This document shows, piece after piece, positions 8,820-18,032 of a stretch of 64,000 nt of DNA. The position numbers and the translations under genes are program-made. The notes beneath the pieces were generated by a model that was not told where the DNA came from, searched no databases, and saw nothing but the letters and a program-made list of their open reading frames with translations. The DNA lies in contig CAYMCO010000012.1 in assembly GCA_964388955.1 (NCBI GenBank), positions 1 through 64,000 on the forward strand, given 5' to 3'. The stretch comes from CAYMCO01 sp964388955. Lineage in GTDB: Bacteria > Chloroflexota > Anaerolineae > Anaerolineales > E44-bin32. Position 1 is the first letter of the stretch; every line of letters starts with the position of its first letter.

Positions 8820-10193
8820 ATGAGTGAGGAATACCTCCACGCGCTCGCGGTTGCCCGCCCGGATGTGATCCAGCGGCTGCTGAAGCATCTCCACGTGGGG
8901 ACGGATCAGCCGGTCCGGATCGTGACCGCGAGCCCGCTGTTTGACGGCACAGGCCTGCCGCGAAGCATCGCCGAAGTCCAGCCGGATGTGTTGATCGTGG
9001 ATTCCGGCGTCGACGGATACAGAGTGGCGGAGGTCCTCGATCTGAGGCGAGCTATAGAATCCCCACTCTGCATCATTGGCCTGGGCGAGCCCGGGTCCGG
9101 CAACATGGGAGAGCTGCTCGAAGTAGGGCTGGAGGCGGTTTATCCGCTTCCGTTGGATGAGAGAACTATCGAGCGAATGTGCAGCGAAATCCCCGGGCTG
9201 TTTGAGAGGGTGTCAGCTCACTGGGGAAAGGGCGCCTGGAGCGGTGGTGCACCCGAGCGGATCCGGCGGGTGATGTCCGCCGCCAGCGGGACCTCCTGGC
9301 AGCGCCAGGTGATCGCGGTGTGGTCGCCCAAGGGAGGAGTGGGGAAGACGACCATCGCCTGCGAGCTCTGTTCGGTGTTGTCACGCATCGGGGGTCGCAA
9401 AGTGGCGCTGATCGACGCCAACATGAACGGCGGGCACGTGCGCGTGCGCCTCAGCGTCGATGCCCCCTGCGGGATACTGAACGCCGCCTCCGCATATCGT
9501 CGATCCAATGGGCGGCCATCGGAGGCCCATGAACTCGCAGAGCGCATCGATGGCATGATGGTCAGCGTAGCCGGCGCGCCGAACTGGAAAGTGCTCGCGG
9601 GCGTGACCAATATGGAGCAGTCCAGGCACGAGCACATCGCCGGAAAGGCGGGAATGGAATTCGGCAAATTCCTCCCCCTGATGCTCGCCCGCTCGTTCGA
9701 TTTCGTCATCGTTGACCAGGGCAGCTCGATGAACGTGGGTCTTCACCAGGGCCTGATGCACGCCGTCGATTTCGTCCTGGTCGTTTGTGAGCCGGACATG
9801 CCGAGCATCGCCGACGTGCGGGAGGGGGTTCACCGCACTGTGATTCCGCGGGTGGGCATACCGCTGGAGCGCTTCGGGCTGGTGATCAACAAATGGCAGG
9901 ATGGACTGGGTGTCTCGCTCGCGCAGGGGGCCAATTTCGCGGGCCTCTCGGCGTTGGGCGTGCTTCCCTTTGACACCACAGGGAATGTGACGAGGGCGGG
10001 GAATGACGGCATCTCCTACGTGGCAAGGTACGCGGACAATCGCAAGAACCACGCCGAGACGGAAGCCGCCCTCCAGGGCATCGCCGAGCTGGCGGCCCAT
10101 TTCTACCCGCCCATCGCGGTAGCGTGGGGGGAGCGATTGCGGGAGAAGAAGGATGGCCGCGGGCTGCGCCTATTCCGCAGGTCCAAGAGCTGA
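8820..10193 (+). CDS. CpaE/TadZ-like receiver-plus-ParA ATPase
   Basis: This 457-residue protein has a response-regulator-like N-terminal half (PDVLIVDSG with D61) and a MinD/ParA ATPase C-terminal half. The deviant Walker A KGGVGKTT is at residues 171-178 and is followed by VALIDANMNGG. Walker B-like FDFVIVDQGSS lies near residue 300. CpaE/TadZ proteins localise Tad pilus machines to the pole or membrane. An AGGGGAG site lies about 15 bases before the ATG, so the start is reasonable but not certain. The gene is followed by the TadA/CpaF ATPase after 76 bases. It is a second ParA-type ATPase in the same operon, distinct from parA at 5564. Confidence 0.82.
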   Translation: MSEEYLHALAVARPDVIQRLLKHLHVGTDQPVRIVTASPLFDGTGLPRSIAEVQPDVLIVDSGVDGYRVAEVLDLRRAIESPLCIIGLGEPGSGNMGELLEVGLEAVYPLPLDERTIERMCSEIPGLFERVSAHWGKGAWSGGAPERIRRVMSAASGTSWQRQVIAVWSPKGGVGKTTIACELCSVLSRIGGRKVALIDANMNGGHVRVRLSVDAPCGILNAASAYRRSNGRPSEAHELAERIDGMMVSVAGAPNWKVLAGVTNMEQSRHEHIAGKAGMEFGKFLPLMLARSFDFVIVDQGSSMNVGLHQGLMHAVDFVLVVCEPDMPSIADVREGVHRTVIPRVGIPLERFGLVINKWQDGLGVSLAQGANFAGLSALGVLPFDTTGNVTRAGNDGISYVARYADNRKNHAETEAALQGIAELAAHFYPPIAVAWGERLREKKDGRGLRLFRRSKS

Positions 10194-10269
10194 CCTGTAG
10201 GCATCCAGAGAATGAGGCGGATCGGTTGGAGCGAGGGATGAGGGTGAAGACCCCGGCGACACGGAGGGG

Positions 10270-11715
10270 ATGGTGAACGAGATCACGTTTGAAGAGGATT
10301 TCGCCGTAAGGCCCGGTATCACAGAACAGGGCAATGCCTATTCGGACCCGTACGGCAATGCCCTTGCGGCCGTGCGCCAGGAATTGGTCGGCCGCTTCAG
10401 CCACCTGCAGATCGCGGTCGCCGGCCCGGAGGTGACGGAAGAGGCCAGGCGGCTGACAGCCGAGATATATATCGCTCACACGGACAACGCGCTGAGGGAC
10501 AACAAGCCGGGGATTGGGTTTGACAGGGAGACCTTCGTGCAGCGGGCGCTCTCGGATCTCCTTGGAATGGGCCCCCTCGAGCCGCTGCTGAACGATGAGA
10601 GCATCGAGGATATCGTCGTGAACGGCCCGGACGAGGTAATGGTGTACAGAAATGGCGGTTGGCAGGACACGGAGATCTCCTTCGAGTCCCCCGAACGCCT
10701 GCTCGAACTTCTGAACCGCGGCATCGCCGGATCGAACCGCCAGGCGAGTATGGTCACGCCCATCGCGGACGCGGTGCTGCCGGGCAAGCAGCGGATCAAT
10801 ATCGTCACTCATCCCATCGCCTCACCCTGGCCGGCGGCCGCCATCCGCATCCCCGGAGCAAAGCGGATCACGCTGGAGGAGATGGTTCGGTCGCAGGCTC
10901 CAGATACGACCACTAGGAGCCCGGCCGTCGAGCTGCCGGACTACTCCTCCTTGCCTGGCGGCGATTGCAGTGGGATGCTCTCCCCTGGGGCGGCGGCATA
11001 CCTGCACGCGGCCGTGCTCTGCGGGCTGAACATCGTCGCCGTCGGGCCGACCGGATCGGGCAAGACCACACTGCTCATGGCGCTAGGCCGGCTGATTCCC
11101 CAGAACCGCAGGGTGCTCATCATTGAAGACACCCCCGAGATTTCACTTCACCAAGATGGAGAGAAACCCCATAATGTGCTGTATCTGCGCACCCGGCCGG
11201 AGTCGCTGGAAGGCGTGCCGGAAATCAACCAGGAGGACCTGGTCAAACTCGCGCTGCGGCACCGGCCCGACGCGCTCACCCTCGGGGAAGCGCGAGGCGC
11301 GGAGGTCTTCGATCTCCTGAACGCCCTGCACACCGGCCACCGCAACGGGCTCACCAGCATCCACGCGCACGACGTGGGGGATCTGTTCAGACGCATCTTC
11401 CTGATGCTGGCGCAGAGCGAGAGAGGCCGCTTCCTCGATACCCGGCGCGCCGCGCAGATGGTGGCTTCGACGCTGCATATCGCGGTATCGCTCGATGTGT
11501 CCAACCATTCGGGTCCCCCCATGCGGCGGGTGCAGGAGATTGCCGAGTTCACCGGGGAGGTGGTTGACGTGGGTGGTTCCCCCGAGCCGGAGCTGCGAAC
11601 TATTCTTCGGCGGGAGGGGGCCGCGCTCAACGGGTCCCCCGATGCAAGCGTGCATCGCAGCGCCTTCGAGAGGGCTGGCATTGACCTAAGCGGGGTCGAT
11701 CCCAACGGGAGGTAG
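10270..11715 (+). CDS. tadA: TadA/CpaF-type secretion ATPase (VirB11/PilT superfamily)
   Basis: This 481-residue hexameric-type ATPase would power pilus assembly or secretion at the inner face of the membrane. The N-terminal domain contains DLLGMGPLEPLLNDESIEDI (about residues 96-115), typical of CpaF. Walker A GPTGSGKTT is at 259-267, the Asp-box region LIIEDTPEI follows, then RPDALTLGEARGAE (E340) and HTGHRNG near 354-360. All expected motifs are intact. GGAGGGG immediately precedes the ATG at 10270; the next codon, GTG at 10273, has better spacing and may be the real start. The gene is followed by tadB after 8 bases. TadA is a relative of VirB11, so in this locus it could also serve the VirB4-containing machine encoded downstream. 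Confidence 0.9.
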   Translation: MVNEITFEEDFAVRPGITEQGNAYSDPYGNALAAVRQELVGRFSHLQIAVAGPEVTEEARRLTAEIYIAHTDNALRDNKPGIGFDRETFVQRALSDLLGMGPLEPLLNDESIEDIVVNGPDEVMVYRNGGWQDTEISFESPERLLELLNRGIAGSNRQASMVTPIADAVLPGKQRINIVTHPIASPWPAAAIRIPGAKRITLEEMVRSQAPDTTTRSPAVELPDYSSLPGGDCSGMLSPGAAAYLHAAVLCGLNIVAVGPTGSGKTTLLMALGRLIPQNRRVLIIEDTPEISLHQDGEKPHNVLYLRTRPESLEGVPEINQEDLVKLALRHRPDALTLGEARGAEVFDLLNALHTGHRNGLTSIHAHDVGDLFRRIFLMLAQSERGRFLDTRRAAQMVASTLHIAVSLDVSNHSGPPMRRVQEIAEFTGEVVDVGGSPEPELRTILRREGAALNGSPDASVHRSAFERAGIDLSGVDPNGR

Positions 11716-11723
11716 TCCGTTCG

Positions 11724-12671
11724 ATGCTCACCCATGTCCTGGCTTCATTCATCGGCACGATAGGCCTTCTGCTCATCGCCGTGTCGCTGACCGGGAGGGG
11801 AAAGCCGTCCGGATTCGAGCGCATCGAGGCGCTGACCGCGCAGAGCGATACACTCCTCGATCCCACCCAATCTGACACCCCGGGTTTCGTGGCCAATTTG
11901 CAGGAGCGGGGGCTGGCAGCGGCGCTCGATCGGGCGGAACTTCCCGTGAGCGCCGGGCAGTTCATTCGCGCCCTGGTCCTGCTCTCCCTGGCCGGCTTCA
12001 TGCTGACGCTCGTGGCCACGGGGGCTATCGCCGTCTCCTTTCTCATCGTATTCATCGCGGTTGCCCTATACATTCACTGGCTCATCCAGAAGCGGGAGGA
12101 TCGCCGTCTGGAATATGAGGAGGCGCTGGGGGATATGTGCGACCGCCTTGGTGTGGGCGCACAGCTACACGGCTCGCTGAATGGCGCGCTGGCCCACGCA
12201 GCGGACACCGCACCGGAGTTACTCAAGGCGGATTTAGAAATGATCTCCAGCCAGGTCACCTCGGGCGCCACCATCCTGCAGGCGTTTGAATGGCTCCGGG
12301 CAGAGCGGAAGAACTATGCCCTGGACCTGCTCGTCGATACGCTCGCAGTTTGGTCCAGGCGGGGGGGCACCGTCCCCCTGCGCCGGATCCTCGCCCCGCT
12401 GAGCAGCACCATTCGCGAGGTGGCCGCGGAGCGACGGCGAATGGCGGCGGAGCTTTCGGGGGCCCGGGACCAGATGCGCATTGTGGCCATCTCCCCCCTC
12501 ATCTTGGTCGGCCTGCTGCGCTTTTCCTCGCCTGCGCTGGCCCAAATCTATGCCTCGCCCTCTGGGCAGGTTATTCAGGCAACTGCCTATCTCATCGCGC
12601 TGGGAGGCTATCTGCTCGGATCGAAGGTGCTCTCGGGCGTGAATCGAACCGTCGGGATGCAGGAAGGGTAG
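11724..12671 (+). CDS. tadB: TadB-like inner-membrane platform protein (T2SSF domain)
   Basis: This 315-residue membrane protein has an N-terminal helix (about residues 6-24), a pair of helices near 80-118 and C-terminal helices near 255-305. Between them is a cytoplasmic T2SSF/GspF-type helical domain (YEEALGDMCDRLGVGAQLHG and onward, about 130-245). With TadC it forms the platform on which TadA acts. A GGGAGG ribosome site overlaps the tadA stop region, and tadC starts 8 bases after this gene. Order and spacing match canonical tadA-tadB-tadC. Confidence 0.82.
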   Translation: MLTHVLASFIGTIGLLLIAVSLTGRGKPSGFERIEALTAQSDTLLDPTQSDTPGFVANLQERGLAAALDRAELPVSAGQFIRALVLLSLAGFMLTLVATGAIAVSFLIVFIAVALYIHWLIQKREDRRLEYEEALGDMCDRLGVGAQLHGSLNGALAHAADTAPELLKADLEMISSQVTSGATILQAFEWLRAERKNYALDLLVDTLAVWSRRGGTVPLRRILAPLSSTIREVAAERRRMAAELSGARDQMRIVAISPLILVGLLRFSSPALAQIYASPSGQVIQATAYLIALGGYLLGSKVLSGVNRTVGMQEG

Positions 12672-12678
12672 GAGGCAT

Positions 12679-13575
12679 ATGGCAAGCACTTTTCTTCATC
12701 TGCTCCTCTCGATTACGGGTGCGGTCGGGATCCTCCTGATCGCCGCATCCTTCGCCCTGCCGAGATCGACCTACAATCGCATCCAGGCGACAGGGAGCGG
12801 CCCTCGTCTGGCCGGAGCGCTCGATCCGGCGTTGATCAGTTCACTGCTCATCGACCTCAGCCGCCGCATTGGCACCGAGGGGGAAAGCCTGGATGAAAGG
12901 CTCCGCCGTGCCGGTTGGATCTATTCATCCGCCGAGGAGTTCCACACGCGGCGCATGCTGCTTTCCCTGACCTACCTCGTCCTGGGGGTTGGCGTCAGCG
13001 CCCTGTCGGCCTCGTTCCTGGGCAGCCGGATGCTGCCTCTCGCGTGGGCGATGCTGGGCACCTTGGCGGCCCTGTATGGATTCACCCTTCCGGACCGCGT
13101 CGTGAACCGGGCCATTCAGCGCAGGAAGGACCGCCTGGTAAGGGAAATGGGGTTCGGGCTTGAACGCATCGCCCTTATGCTCCAATCGGGCGCCGACATC
13201 GCCGAGGCCCTCGCATCTGCGCGGAGCCTTGGCCTCTTTGGAACGGCTTGCGACAAGTTGGCTTGGGGGATCAGCATGGGCAGATCGATCAACGAAGTGG
13301 GCGAGGAGCTGCGGGGGGAGCTGCCGAGATCCCCGCAGTTCGATGAGTTTCTGGGCATGTTGGCCGTCTCCATACACAAGGGCAGCCCTTTGGTGGAGGC
13401 GTTCCAGGCGAGAGCGGCGTTGGCGCGGGGGAAGCTGAAGCTGGACATCATTGAAGCGGGCCAGCGGGCCAAGATCAAGGTCGTGCTGCTGACCTCCATG
13501 GTGATCCTGCTGGCCAGCATCATCGTGACCGTGCTCCCGACCTTGCTCATGCTGGTGGAGGAGGGCTTGTTTTGA
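12679..13575 (+). CDS. tadC: TadC-like inner-membrane platform protein (T2SSF domain)
   Basis: This 298-residue paralogue of the preceding TadB-like protein has an N-terminal helix, two central helices (about residues 95-140), a T2SSF-type helical domain (RLVREMGFGLERIALMLQSG and following) and a C-terminal helix that ends in a run of hydrophobic residues. AGGAGG lies 5-6 bases before the ATG. TadC normally pairs with TadB under the TadA ATPase. The C-terminal helix VVLLTSMVILLASIIVTVLP is characteristic of TadC. A 34-base gap separates it from the large lipoprotein gene. Confidence 0.82.
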   Translation: MASTFLHLLLSITGAVGILLIAASFALPRSTYNRIQATGSGPRLAGALDPALISSLLIDLSRRIGTEGESLDERLRRAGWIYSSAEEFHTRRMLLSLTYLVLGVGVSALSASFLGSRMLPLAWAMLGTLAALYGFTLPDRVVNRAIQRRKDRLVREMGFGLERIALMLQSGADIAEALASARSLGLFGTACDKLAWGISMGRSINEVGEELRGELPRSPQFDEFLGMLAVSIHKGSPLVEAFQARAALARGKLKLDIIEAGQRAKIKVVLLTSMVILLASIIVTVLPTLLMLVEEGLF

Positions 13576-13609
13576 GTGTTCTATCGCTCTGGGCAGGACA
13601 AAAGCCCGG

Positions 13610-16216
13610 ATGAAGAGACAAGTCGTTTTGCCTCTCGCCCTTCTGCTCATCGCTGCGGCATGCCAGCCCAGGGCCATCGGTCTGGCGCGGACTGCCTATG
13701 GGCCCACTCCCTCACGGGAGTCTCGACAGTCCCCGCTTGGGCCCTATGATGTCGTCGAGCTCCCGTTGGGGGGAATACCCGAGCCCGAACCGCATGCCAT
13801 CTTCCACCCCGAGTTTGTGGACCCTGCGAGCGGCGCCTATGTGCAGGTCCTGCGGGTCATCCCGGATCCCAGACCCATTCCGCTCGAACGCTGGCTGTAC
13901 GCACATCTCCCCGGCGAAGGGCCAACTGCGCATCCGGAGGCAGGGGAATTGAGGCCACGGTTCGAGGATGGGGGCTATTCCGCGCTGGCCGTCTATGTGC
14001 GCGTCCGCGCCCCTGGCGGGAGAAGCGCCATGGATCCGTTCTACCCCTCGCTGGATTCCTCGGGCGGCGTTCTGGGCGCCTGGCCGCCGCTGGAGGTGTT
14101 CGAGGGGCATGGGGGTCTTCCGTGCGCGCCGCCTGTCGACTCCTCCCAGCCGCAGGCATACCCCCCGCCCCTGCCTCGCTATGAGCCGCAGACTCAATTG
14201 CTGGCCCCCGGTGAGAGCCGGGAGGGCTGGCTGCTGTGTCTGTCGCCGGAAACCGATTCGGGGGCTTCCTGGCTGACCTGGCTCGACCGCTCGCACGCGG
14301 GTGAAGCCGAGGGGCGAATCACAGCCTGGCGAGCGGTCGAACGCCCCCTGGCCGGTACCTGGCATCTTCTCCCGGCAGGGACGGTCCTCGCCTGGAACGA
14401 CCTGGAAGCGAAGGCCCCCGAGGCACCATCGGCCGATCCGGCTCCGCCCTTTCCCGAGGGAGCCTTGGCAAGCCCCTCCATCCCGGAAGCGACTTCTGGG
14501 TTTGTCTATCAGAGCCCGGTTTGGATATCCGTTGGCATGGGCATGTCCAGTTTTGAAGGTCTTGGGGGGAGCGGGGGAGGCAGAACGAAGCTGCATGAAT
14601 ACGAACCTTCCCTCACGTATGACGGCTGCGATGCGATTGGGGCCTGGTTCAGCCTCCAAGAGCCGCCAGGCATCCGCTGCCAGCCGTGGGAGGAGAGGCG
14701 CTACGGAGGATTCTTCCTGCAGTTCTCTGTCCCGGGCATGGAGGATGTCCGGGGGAATTGGGATCACCTGGCCCTGGCGGATGACTTCAAGGTGGAGATC
14801 TACTTGGATGAGGACCTGGATGGCCGGATCGCCACCTTCGACGGAGTTCACATCTTCTCGGAATTCACATGGCTGCGGACTCCGATCCCTGCCGGAGTAG
14901 ATACTCTTTGGTTGACATTTGAAAGGAGTGGTGGAGCGGTTGCTGAAGCGGCGCTGCCCGTATGGGCGGTTCAACTCCTGGATGATGCGCCGGAGCCGAC
15001 GACTGCGGAGGAGCTGTGTGGAAGCCTCGAATGCCTGAATCTCAGCGAATCGAACCTGGATCGACCCGATAACCGGGCACTGGCGATTGATGGACTCGTC
15101 CCCCTACTTCCCATGAATCAAGCCGCCTCCGGCATTCAGATCCGGGATATCTGGGCGGCGAGGGGTGAAATCCCGCTCAACGACAACCTGCATGGGCAGG
15201 ACTTCATTCCGACGAAGCGGCGCGATCCCTGGCTGCTCATTGAGATCGCCGCCATCACGGAACGTGCAGGAGAACTCCAGCTCTTGTATCCACGCGGGGA
15301 TGGCATCTTTGCACTCGAACCCTTGGATCTGATTGCCCTTTACAGGGGCGATTCCGGCCAGATCGCGGCCCGCCACGGCGTGCATGTTGCTTCCAGGGTC
15401 GCAAGCGAGGGGATTGCCTTGATGGGCACTCTCCCTATAGACGTCTCGCTGGATGATGCGGTGCTGATCCTGCCGCGCACGGGCCCAGCCTGGCAGCTGG
15501 CGGCCGCGCGGGACGCGGTCCCAAGCGAAGAAACCCCACCTACTGAGCCCGATATCCCCGCCAGCCCGCAGCCGGCGCGTCCAGCTCTTGGCCCGCCGGA
15601 GATGCCCATCGGCGAGCGGCTCTCCCGGGCGTTTCCCGGCTTTGCGGATGGGCCCTCAGGGCGTTTGGGAGGACCTGATTCTGGCGACTGGCCGGCCATG
15701 CGCCACCTCGGTGATTCGGCGAACATCGCTGGAAAGACCTTCACCGTCCGGCGGGCGAAGATCGTCACTGGTGAGCTGTATCCGATCGCCTACGAGCCGC
15801 GGACTGGAATGCGACGGAGCGCCCCGGATGGTCTGCGGACTGATCCGTTCCATTTCGGGGACAACAGCGAGGTGTTCATTCCGCCGAACGCATCATTGAT
15901 CATGGTGCAAATCGATGTCGATCCCGAGGCGATCGAACTGCCCAGCGGACGCGCCGGTTGCCAGACCCCCGGCGAGCGCGATTTCGGAGACATGCTGCGG
16001 CTTTCGTATCCCGGCTATGGCGAAATTCCCCCGCTGCGGACCAGCTCGGACGAGGACTTCGGCGAGTATGCCTCACCGACTCTCTATTGCCTGTCGAGCG
16101 GCTGGCTGTACTTCCATGTGGGGAGCCTCGACATCCATCCGGACGAACTCTGGTTTGAAATCGTCGATGACGCGAATGATGAATTTGCGGTCTGGACCTT
16201 GTCCCCCTTCCCGTAG
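13610..16216 (+). CDS. Large secreted lipoprotein of unknown function
   Basis: This 868-residue protein begins with a short basic segment, a hydrophobic helix and a lipobox-like LIAAAC, so it is probably exported and lipid-anchored at Cys18. The rest is beta-rich and acidic, with many Gly, Pro and aromatic residues. A Pro-rich linker (around residues 640-665) divides a large N-terminal region from a C-terminal domain of about 200 residues. Segments such as FKVEIYLDEDLDGRIATF suggest an acidic, possibly calcium-binding loop. I do not recognise the family. It sits between tadC and the pilin gene, so it may be a surface-exposed stalk, tip or anchoring component of the machine, replacing the secretin-side proteins of diderm Tad systems. 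That role is inferred from position only. Confidence 0.75.
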   Translation: MKRQVVLPLALLLIAAACQPRAIGLARTAYGPTPSRESRQSPLGPYDVVELPLGGIPEPEPHAIFHPEFVDPASGAYVQVLRVIPDPRPIPLERWLYAHLPGEGPTAHPEAGELRPRFEDGGYSALAVYVRVRAPGGRSAMDPFYPSLDSSGGVLGAWPPLEVFEGHGGLPCAPPVDSSQPQAYPPPLPRYEPQTQLLAPGESREGWLLCLSPETDSGASWLTWLDRSHAGEAEGRITAWRAVERPLAGTWHLLPAGTVLAWNDLEAKAPEAPSADPAPPFPEGALASPSIPEATSGFVYQSPVWISVGMGMSSFEGLGGSGGGRTKLHEYEPSLTYDGCDAIGAWFSLQEPPGIRCQPWEERRYGGFFLQFSVPGMEDVRGNWDHLALADDFKVEIYLDEDLDGRIATFDGVHIFSEFTWLRTPIPAGVDTLWLTFERSGGAVAEAALPVWAVQLLDDAPEPTTAEELCGSLECLNLSESNLDRPDNRALAIDGLVPLLPMNQAASGIQIRDIWAARGEIPLNDNLHGQDFIPTKRRDPWLLIEIAAITERAGELQLLYPRGDGIFALEPLDLIALYRGDSGQIAARHGVHVASRVASEGIALMGTLPIDVSLDDAVLILPRTGPAWQLAAARDAVPSEETPPTEPDIPASPQPARPALGPPEMPIGERLSRAFPGFADGPSGRLGGPDSGDWPAMRHLGDSANIAGKTFTVRRAKIVTGELYPIAYEPRTGMRRSAPDGLRTDPFHFGDNSEVFIPPNASLIMVQIDVDPEAIELPSGRAGCQTPGERDFGDMLRLSYPGYGEIPPLRTSSDEDFGEYASPTLYCLSSGWLYFHVGSLDIHPDELWFEIVDDANDEFAVWTLSPFP

Positions 16217-16311
16217 GGAGCCTCCGGCCTCTCCTTCAACTATCTGATCTCGAATTCACCACCACGAATCGTTGAACTAATGCTGGCGTAACGGCTCACG
16301 GCAGTGGGTGA

Positions 16312-16320
16312 TGCTACAGT
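16312..16320 (+). promoter_or_regulatory. Possible extended -10 promoter before the pilin gene
   Basis: TGCTACAGT fits an extended -10 (TGnTAnnnT) and lies 50 bases before the pilin ATG in a 153-base intergenic gap, the largest gap in this part of the operon. No convincing -35 is present. A separate promoter would suit a major pilin that must be expressed more than its assembly factors. Confidence 0.3.
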
Positions 16321-16369
16321 CGAATGAACATTCAACGTCAATAGCAAAGACACCCTCCGGAGGGGCACG

Positions 16370-16531
16370 ATGATCGAGAAGATACTGGGGCCGGGAATAC
16401 TCTCCAACCAGGATGGTCAGGACACGCTCGAGTGGACGGCCATCGCCGCGCTGGTCGTGCTCATCGCCATCGGTGTGCTGGGCATCGTCGGTGGCTATGT
16501 GCGGCGCCGGGCGGCCGAGATCTCCTGGTAG
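16370..16531 (+). CDS. Flp/Tad-type major prepilin
   Basis: This 53-residue protein was found by reading the gap between the lipoprotein and the TadE-like genes. It has a 16-residue leader ending in Gly, followed by QDTLEWTAIAALVVLIAIG, a hydrophobic helix and a basic tail (YVRRRAAEISW). The site G16/Q17 with Glu at +5 and an aromatic residue at +6 is the type IVb prepilin-peptidase signature of Flp pilins. Size and position inside a tad cluster also match. GGAGG lies 6 bases before the ATG. It is the most likely major filament subunit of this locus. Glu-Trp instead of Glu-Tyr is a small departure from the usual Flp motif. Confidence 0.75.
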   Translation: MIEKILGPGILSNQDGQDTLEWTAIAALVVLIAIGVLGIVGGYVRRRAAEISW

Positions 16532-16645
16532 CGGCCCATCAGGGCCAGACCACAGGCGAGCAGGCGTGGCAGGGCGGAGATGTTCAACTCACCTCCGGGA
16601 CATTGGCCAGGGGTTGGTCGGCAACGGTGGAGCCTAATCATACCA

Positions 16646-17056
16646 ATGCCTTACCGGGAGCACTCGGATCGAGGCCAGGCGACGCCCGAATTCTTGATCG
16701 TCTTCCCGGTCCTGATGGGGATCTTCATCCTAGCCCTCGCCCTGGCGATAGGCTGGCACACCCACCACCTCTCCGCAGCTCTGGCCCTGGAAGGGGCATC
16801 CTTGGAATCAAGGCTTCCCGGATTAGGGGCCGGAGCCGTGGCCTCCGTGAGCGGCCGCCTTGCGCCTTCGACGGGCATGGTGACCGAAACCGAACCCTTC
16901 CCATATTCCTGGCTCACCGGCTCCGGCGTGGAGGGGGATCGCTTCACCGTGCTGGGCGGCCTTCACCTCCCCTGGACGCCATTGGGGCTGAATCTGAGTA
17001 CAAATCTCCGGGGCACGGCCTATACGCCGCGCTGGGAATTCAACGGCGCGCCATGA
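16646..17056 (+). CDS. TadE-like pseudopilin 1
   Basis: This 136-residue protein starts with a short basic leader (MPYREHSDRG) followed by QATPEFLIVFPVLMGIF. That is a prepilin cleavage site with Glu at +5 and a hydrophobic N-terminal helix, as in TadE minor pilins. The rest is a small Gly/Leu-rich extracytoplasmic domain. The ATG at 16646 places the processing site near residue 10; longer upstream starts would bury it. The stop codon overlaps the next gene start (ATGA at 17053). It belongs to a run of three pseudopilin genes. Confidence 0.72.
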   Translation: MPYREHSDRGQATPEFLIVFPVLMGIFILALALAIGWHTHHLSAALALEGASLESRLPGLGAGAVASVSGRLAPSTGMVTETEPFPYSWLTGSGVEGDRFTVLGGLHLPWTPLGLNLSTNLRGTAYTPRWEFNGAP

Positions 17057-17541
17057 TGAGGAGACCAGTCAAGCACCATGCAAAGGTCACCCCTGAAGAG
17101 GGCCAGGCGACTGTGGAGCTGGTGGCACTGATCCCCATCCTGGGCCTCTTCCTGCTCCTGATCGCCTACTCGGGATGGTGGACTTATGCCCGGCTGGCGG
17201 CGCAGAACGCGGCCTACAGCGGCGCCAGCTATATCCCGCGTGAACGCTACGGCTTTGCGGGCAATTCCCTCGCCCAGCGATACACCGTGCAGGCCGACGA
17301 GGGTATGAAGCGCATGTGGGAGTCGAGCGCCGCTGATATCTACGCCCACAAGGAGCAGGGCTGGGGGCGCGAGGGCGGAAGTGGGATGACGGTGTTTGTC
17401 TCGAATCTGGGTTGGCGGGACTTCTTCGAGACCTTTGTCTGGGGACAGGAGGATCATGCTCCCAAGGGATCCGCCTTCTTCCTATACTCCCCATTCATCT
17501 CCGCGGGGTCCGACTATGGCTGGATTACACCGGACGGCTGA
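17053..17541 (+). CDS. TadE-like pseudopilin 2
   Basis: This 162-residue protein has the leader MMRRPVKHHAKVTPEEG followed by QATVELVALIPILGLFLLL, again Gly at -1 and Glu at +5, then a hydrophobic helix and a small soluble domain. It is a second TadE-type minor pilin. The start overlaps the preceding stop, and the 3' end overlaps the TadG-like gene by 26 bases. A longer in-frame extension upstream exists but lacks pilin features, so the start at 17053 is preferred. Confidence 0.72.
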   Translation: MMRRPVKHHAKVTPEEGQATVELVALIPILGLFLLLIAYSGWWTYARLAAQNAAYSGASYIPRERYGFAGNSLAQRYTVQADEGMKRMWESSAADIYAHKEQGWGREGGSGMTVFVSNLGWRDFFETFVWGQEDHAPKGSAFFLYSPFISAGSDYGWITPDG

Positions 17542-18022
17542 CGATCAGTCGAGCCTGAACGAGAACAGGCGACATGCCAGGGAACTCGAGGCGGGGCAGA
17601 TCACGCTCGCATTCGTGGTCCTGCTTCCACTGCTCATCATGGCCCTGTTCATCGTGGTCGACCTGGGGCGCTACCAGATCCTGCGCAACCAGGTGCGGAT
17701 CGCGGCGGACTCAGCCGCCTTGGCCGCTGCCGGCGCGCTGGATATCAGCCAGGCCTCCTATGGTGATTTCGTCCTCAACCGCAATTGGGCGGAGAGCCGG
17801 GCGGCCGATGCCGTGGCCGCCATCCAGGGGACGATCGAGGAGGACGCATGGATGCAGATCTCTCTCACGGCTGTCGAAGTCCATGGGAGCGAAGCTCAGG
17901 TGATGGTGACCGGCGGGGCGGCGACCATCTTTGGCGGCTTCCCGCTCATCGGGATTGAGCACTTTGAGGTCAGCCTCGTTTCAACTGCCAGAGCGGCCAC
18001 CGGCGTCGAAGAAGAATGGTGA
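17516..18022 (+). CDS. TadG-like pseudopilin
   Basis: This 168-residue protein has the segment EAGQITLAFVVLLPLLIM, a hydrophobic N-terminal helix, and then RIAADSAALAAAGALD. The latter corresponds to the NAADAAALA-type motif that marks TadG N-terminal domains. The usual Glu at +5 of the cleavage site is replaced by Ala, so processing may differ from the two TadE-like proteins. The protein is shorter than typical TadG and lacks a VWA domain. The start at 17516 overlaps the upstream gene, which fits the compact arrangement of the cluster. Confidence 0.65.
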   Translation: MAGLHRTADDQSSLNENRRHARELEAGQITLAFVVLLPLLIMALFIVVDLGRYQILRNQVRIAADSAALAAAGALDISQASYGDFVLNRNWAESRAADAVAAIQGTIEEDAWMQISLTAVEVHGSEAQVMVTGGAATIFGGFPLIGIEHFEVSLVSTARAATGVEEEW

Positions 18023-18032
18023 CCGGAGTCCC

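Noticed and set aside
16432..17052. Long N-terminal extension of the second TadE-like gene
   Set aside because: The extension runs through the pilin and first TadE-like genes in another frame and lacks pilin features; the start at 17053 gives a proper leader and cleavage site.
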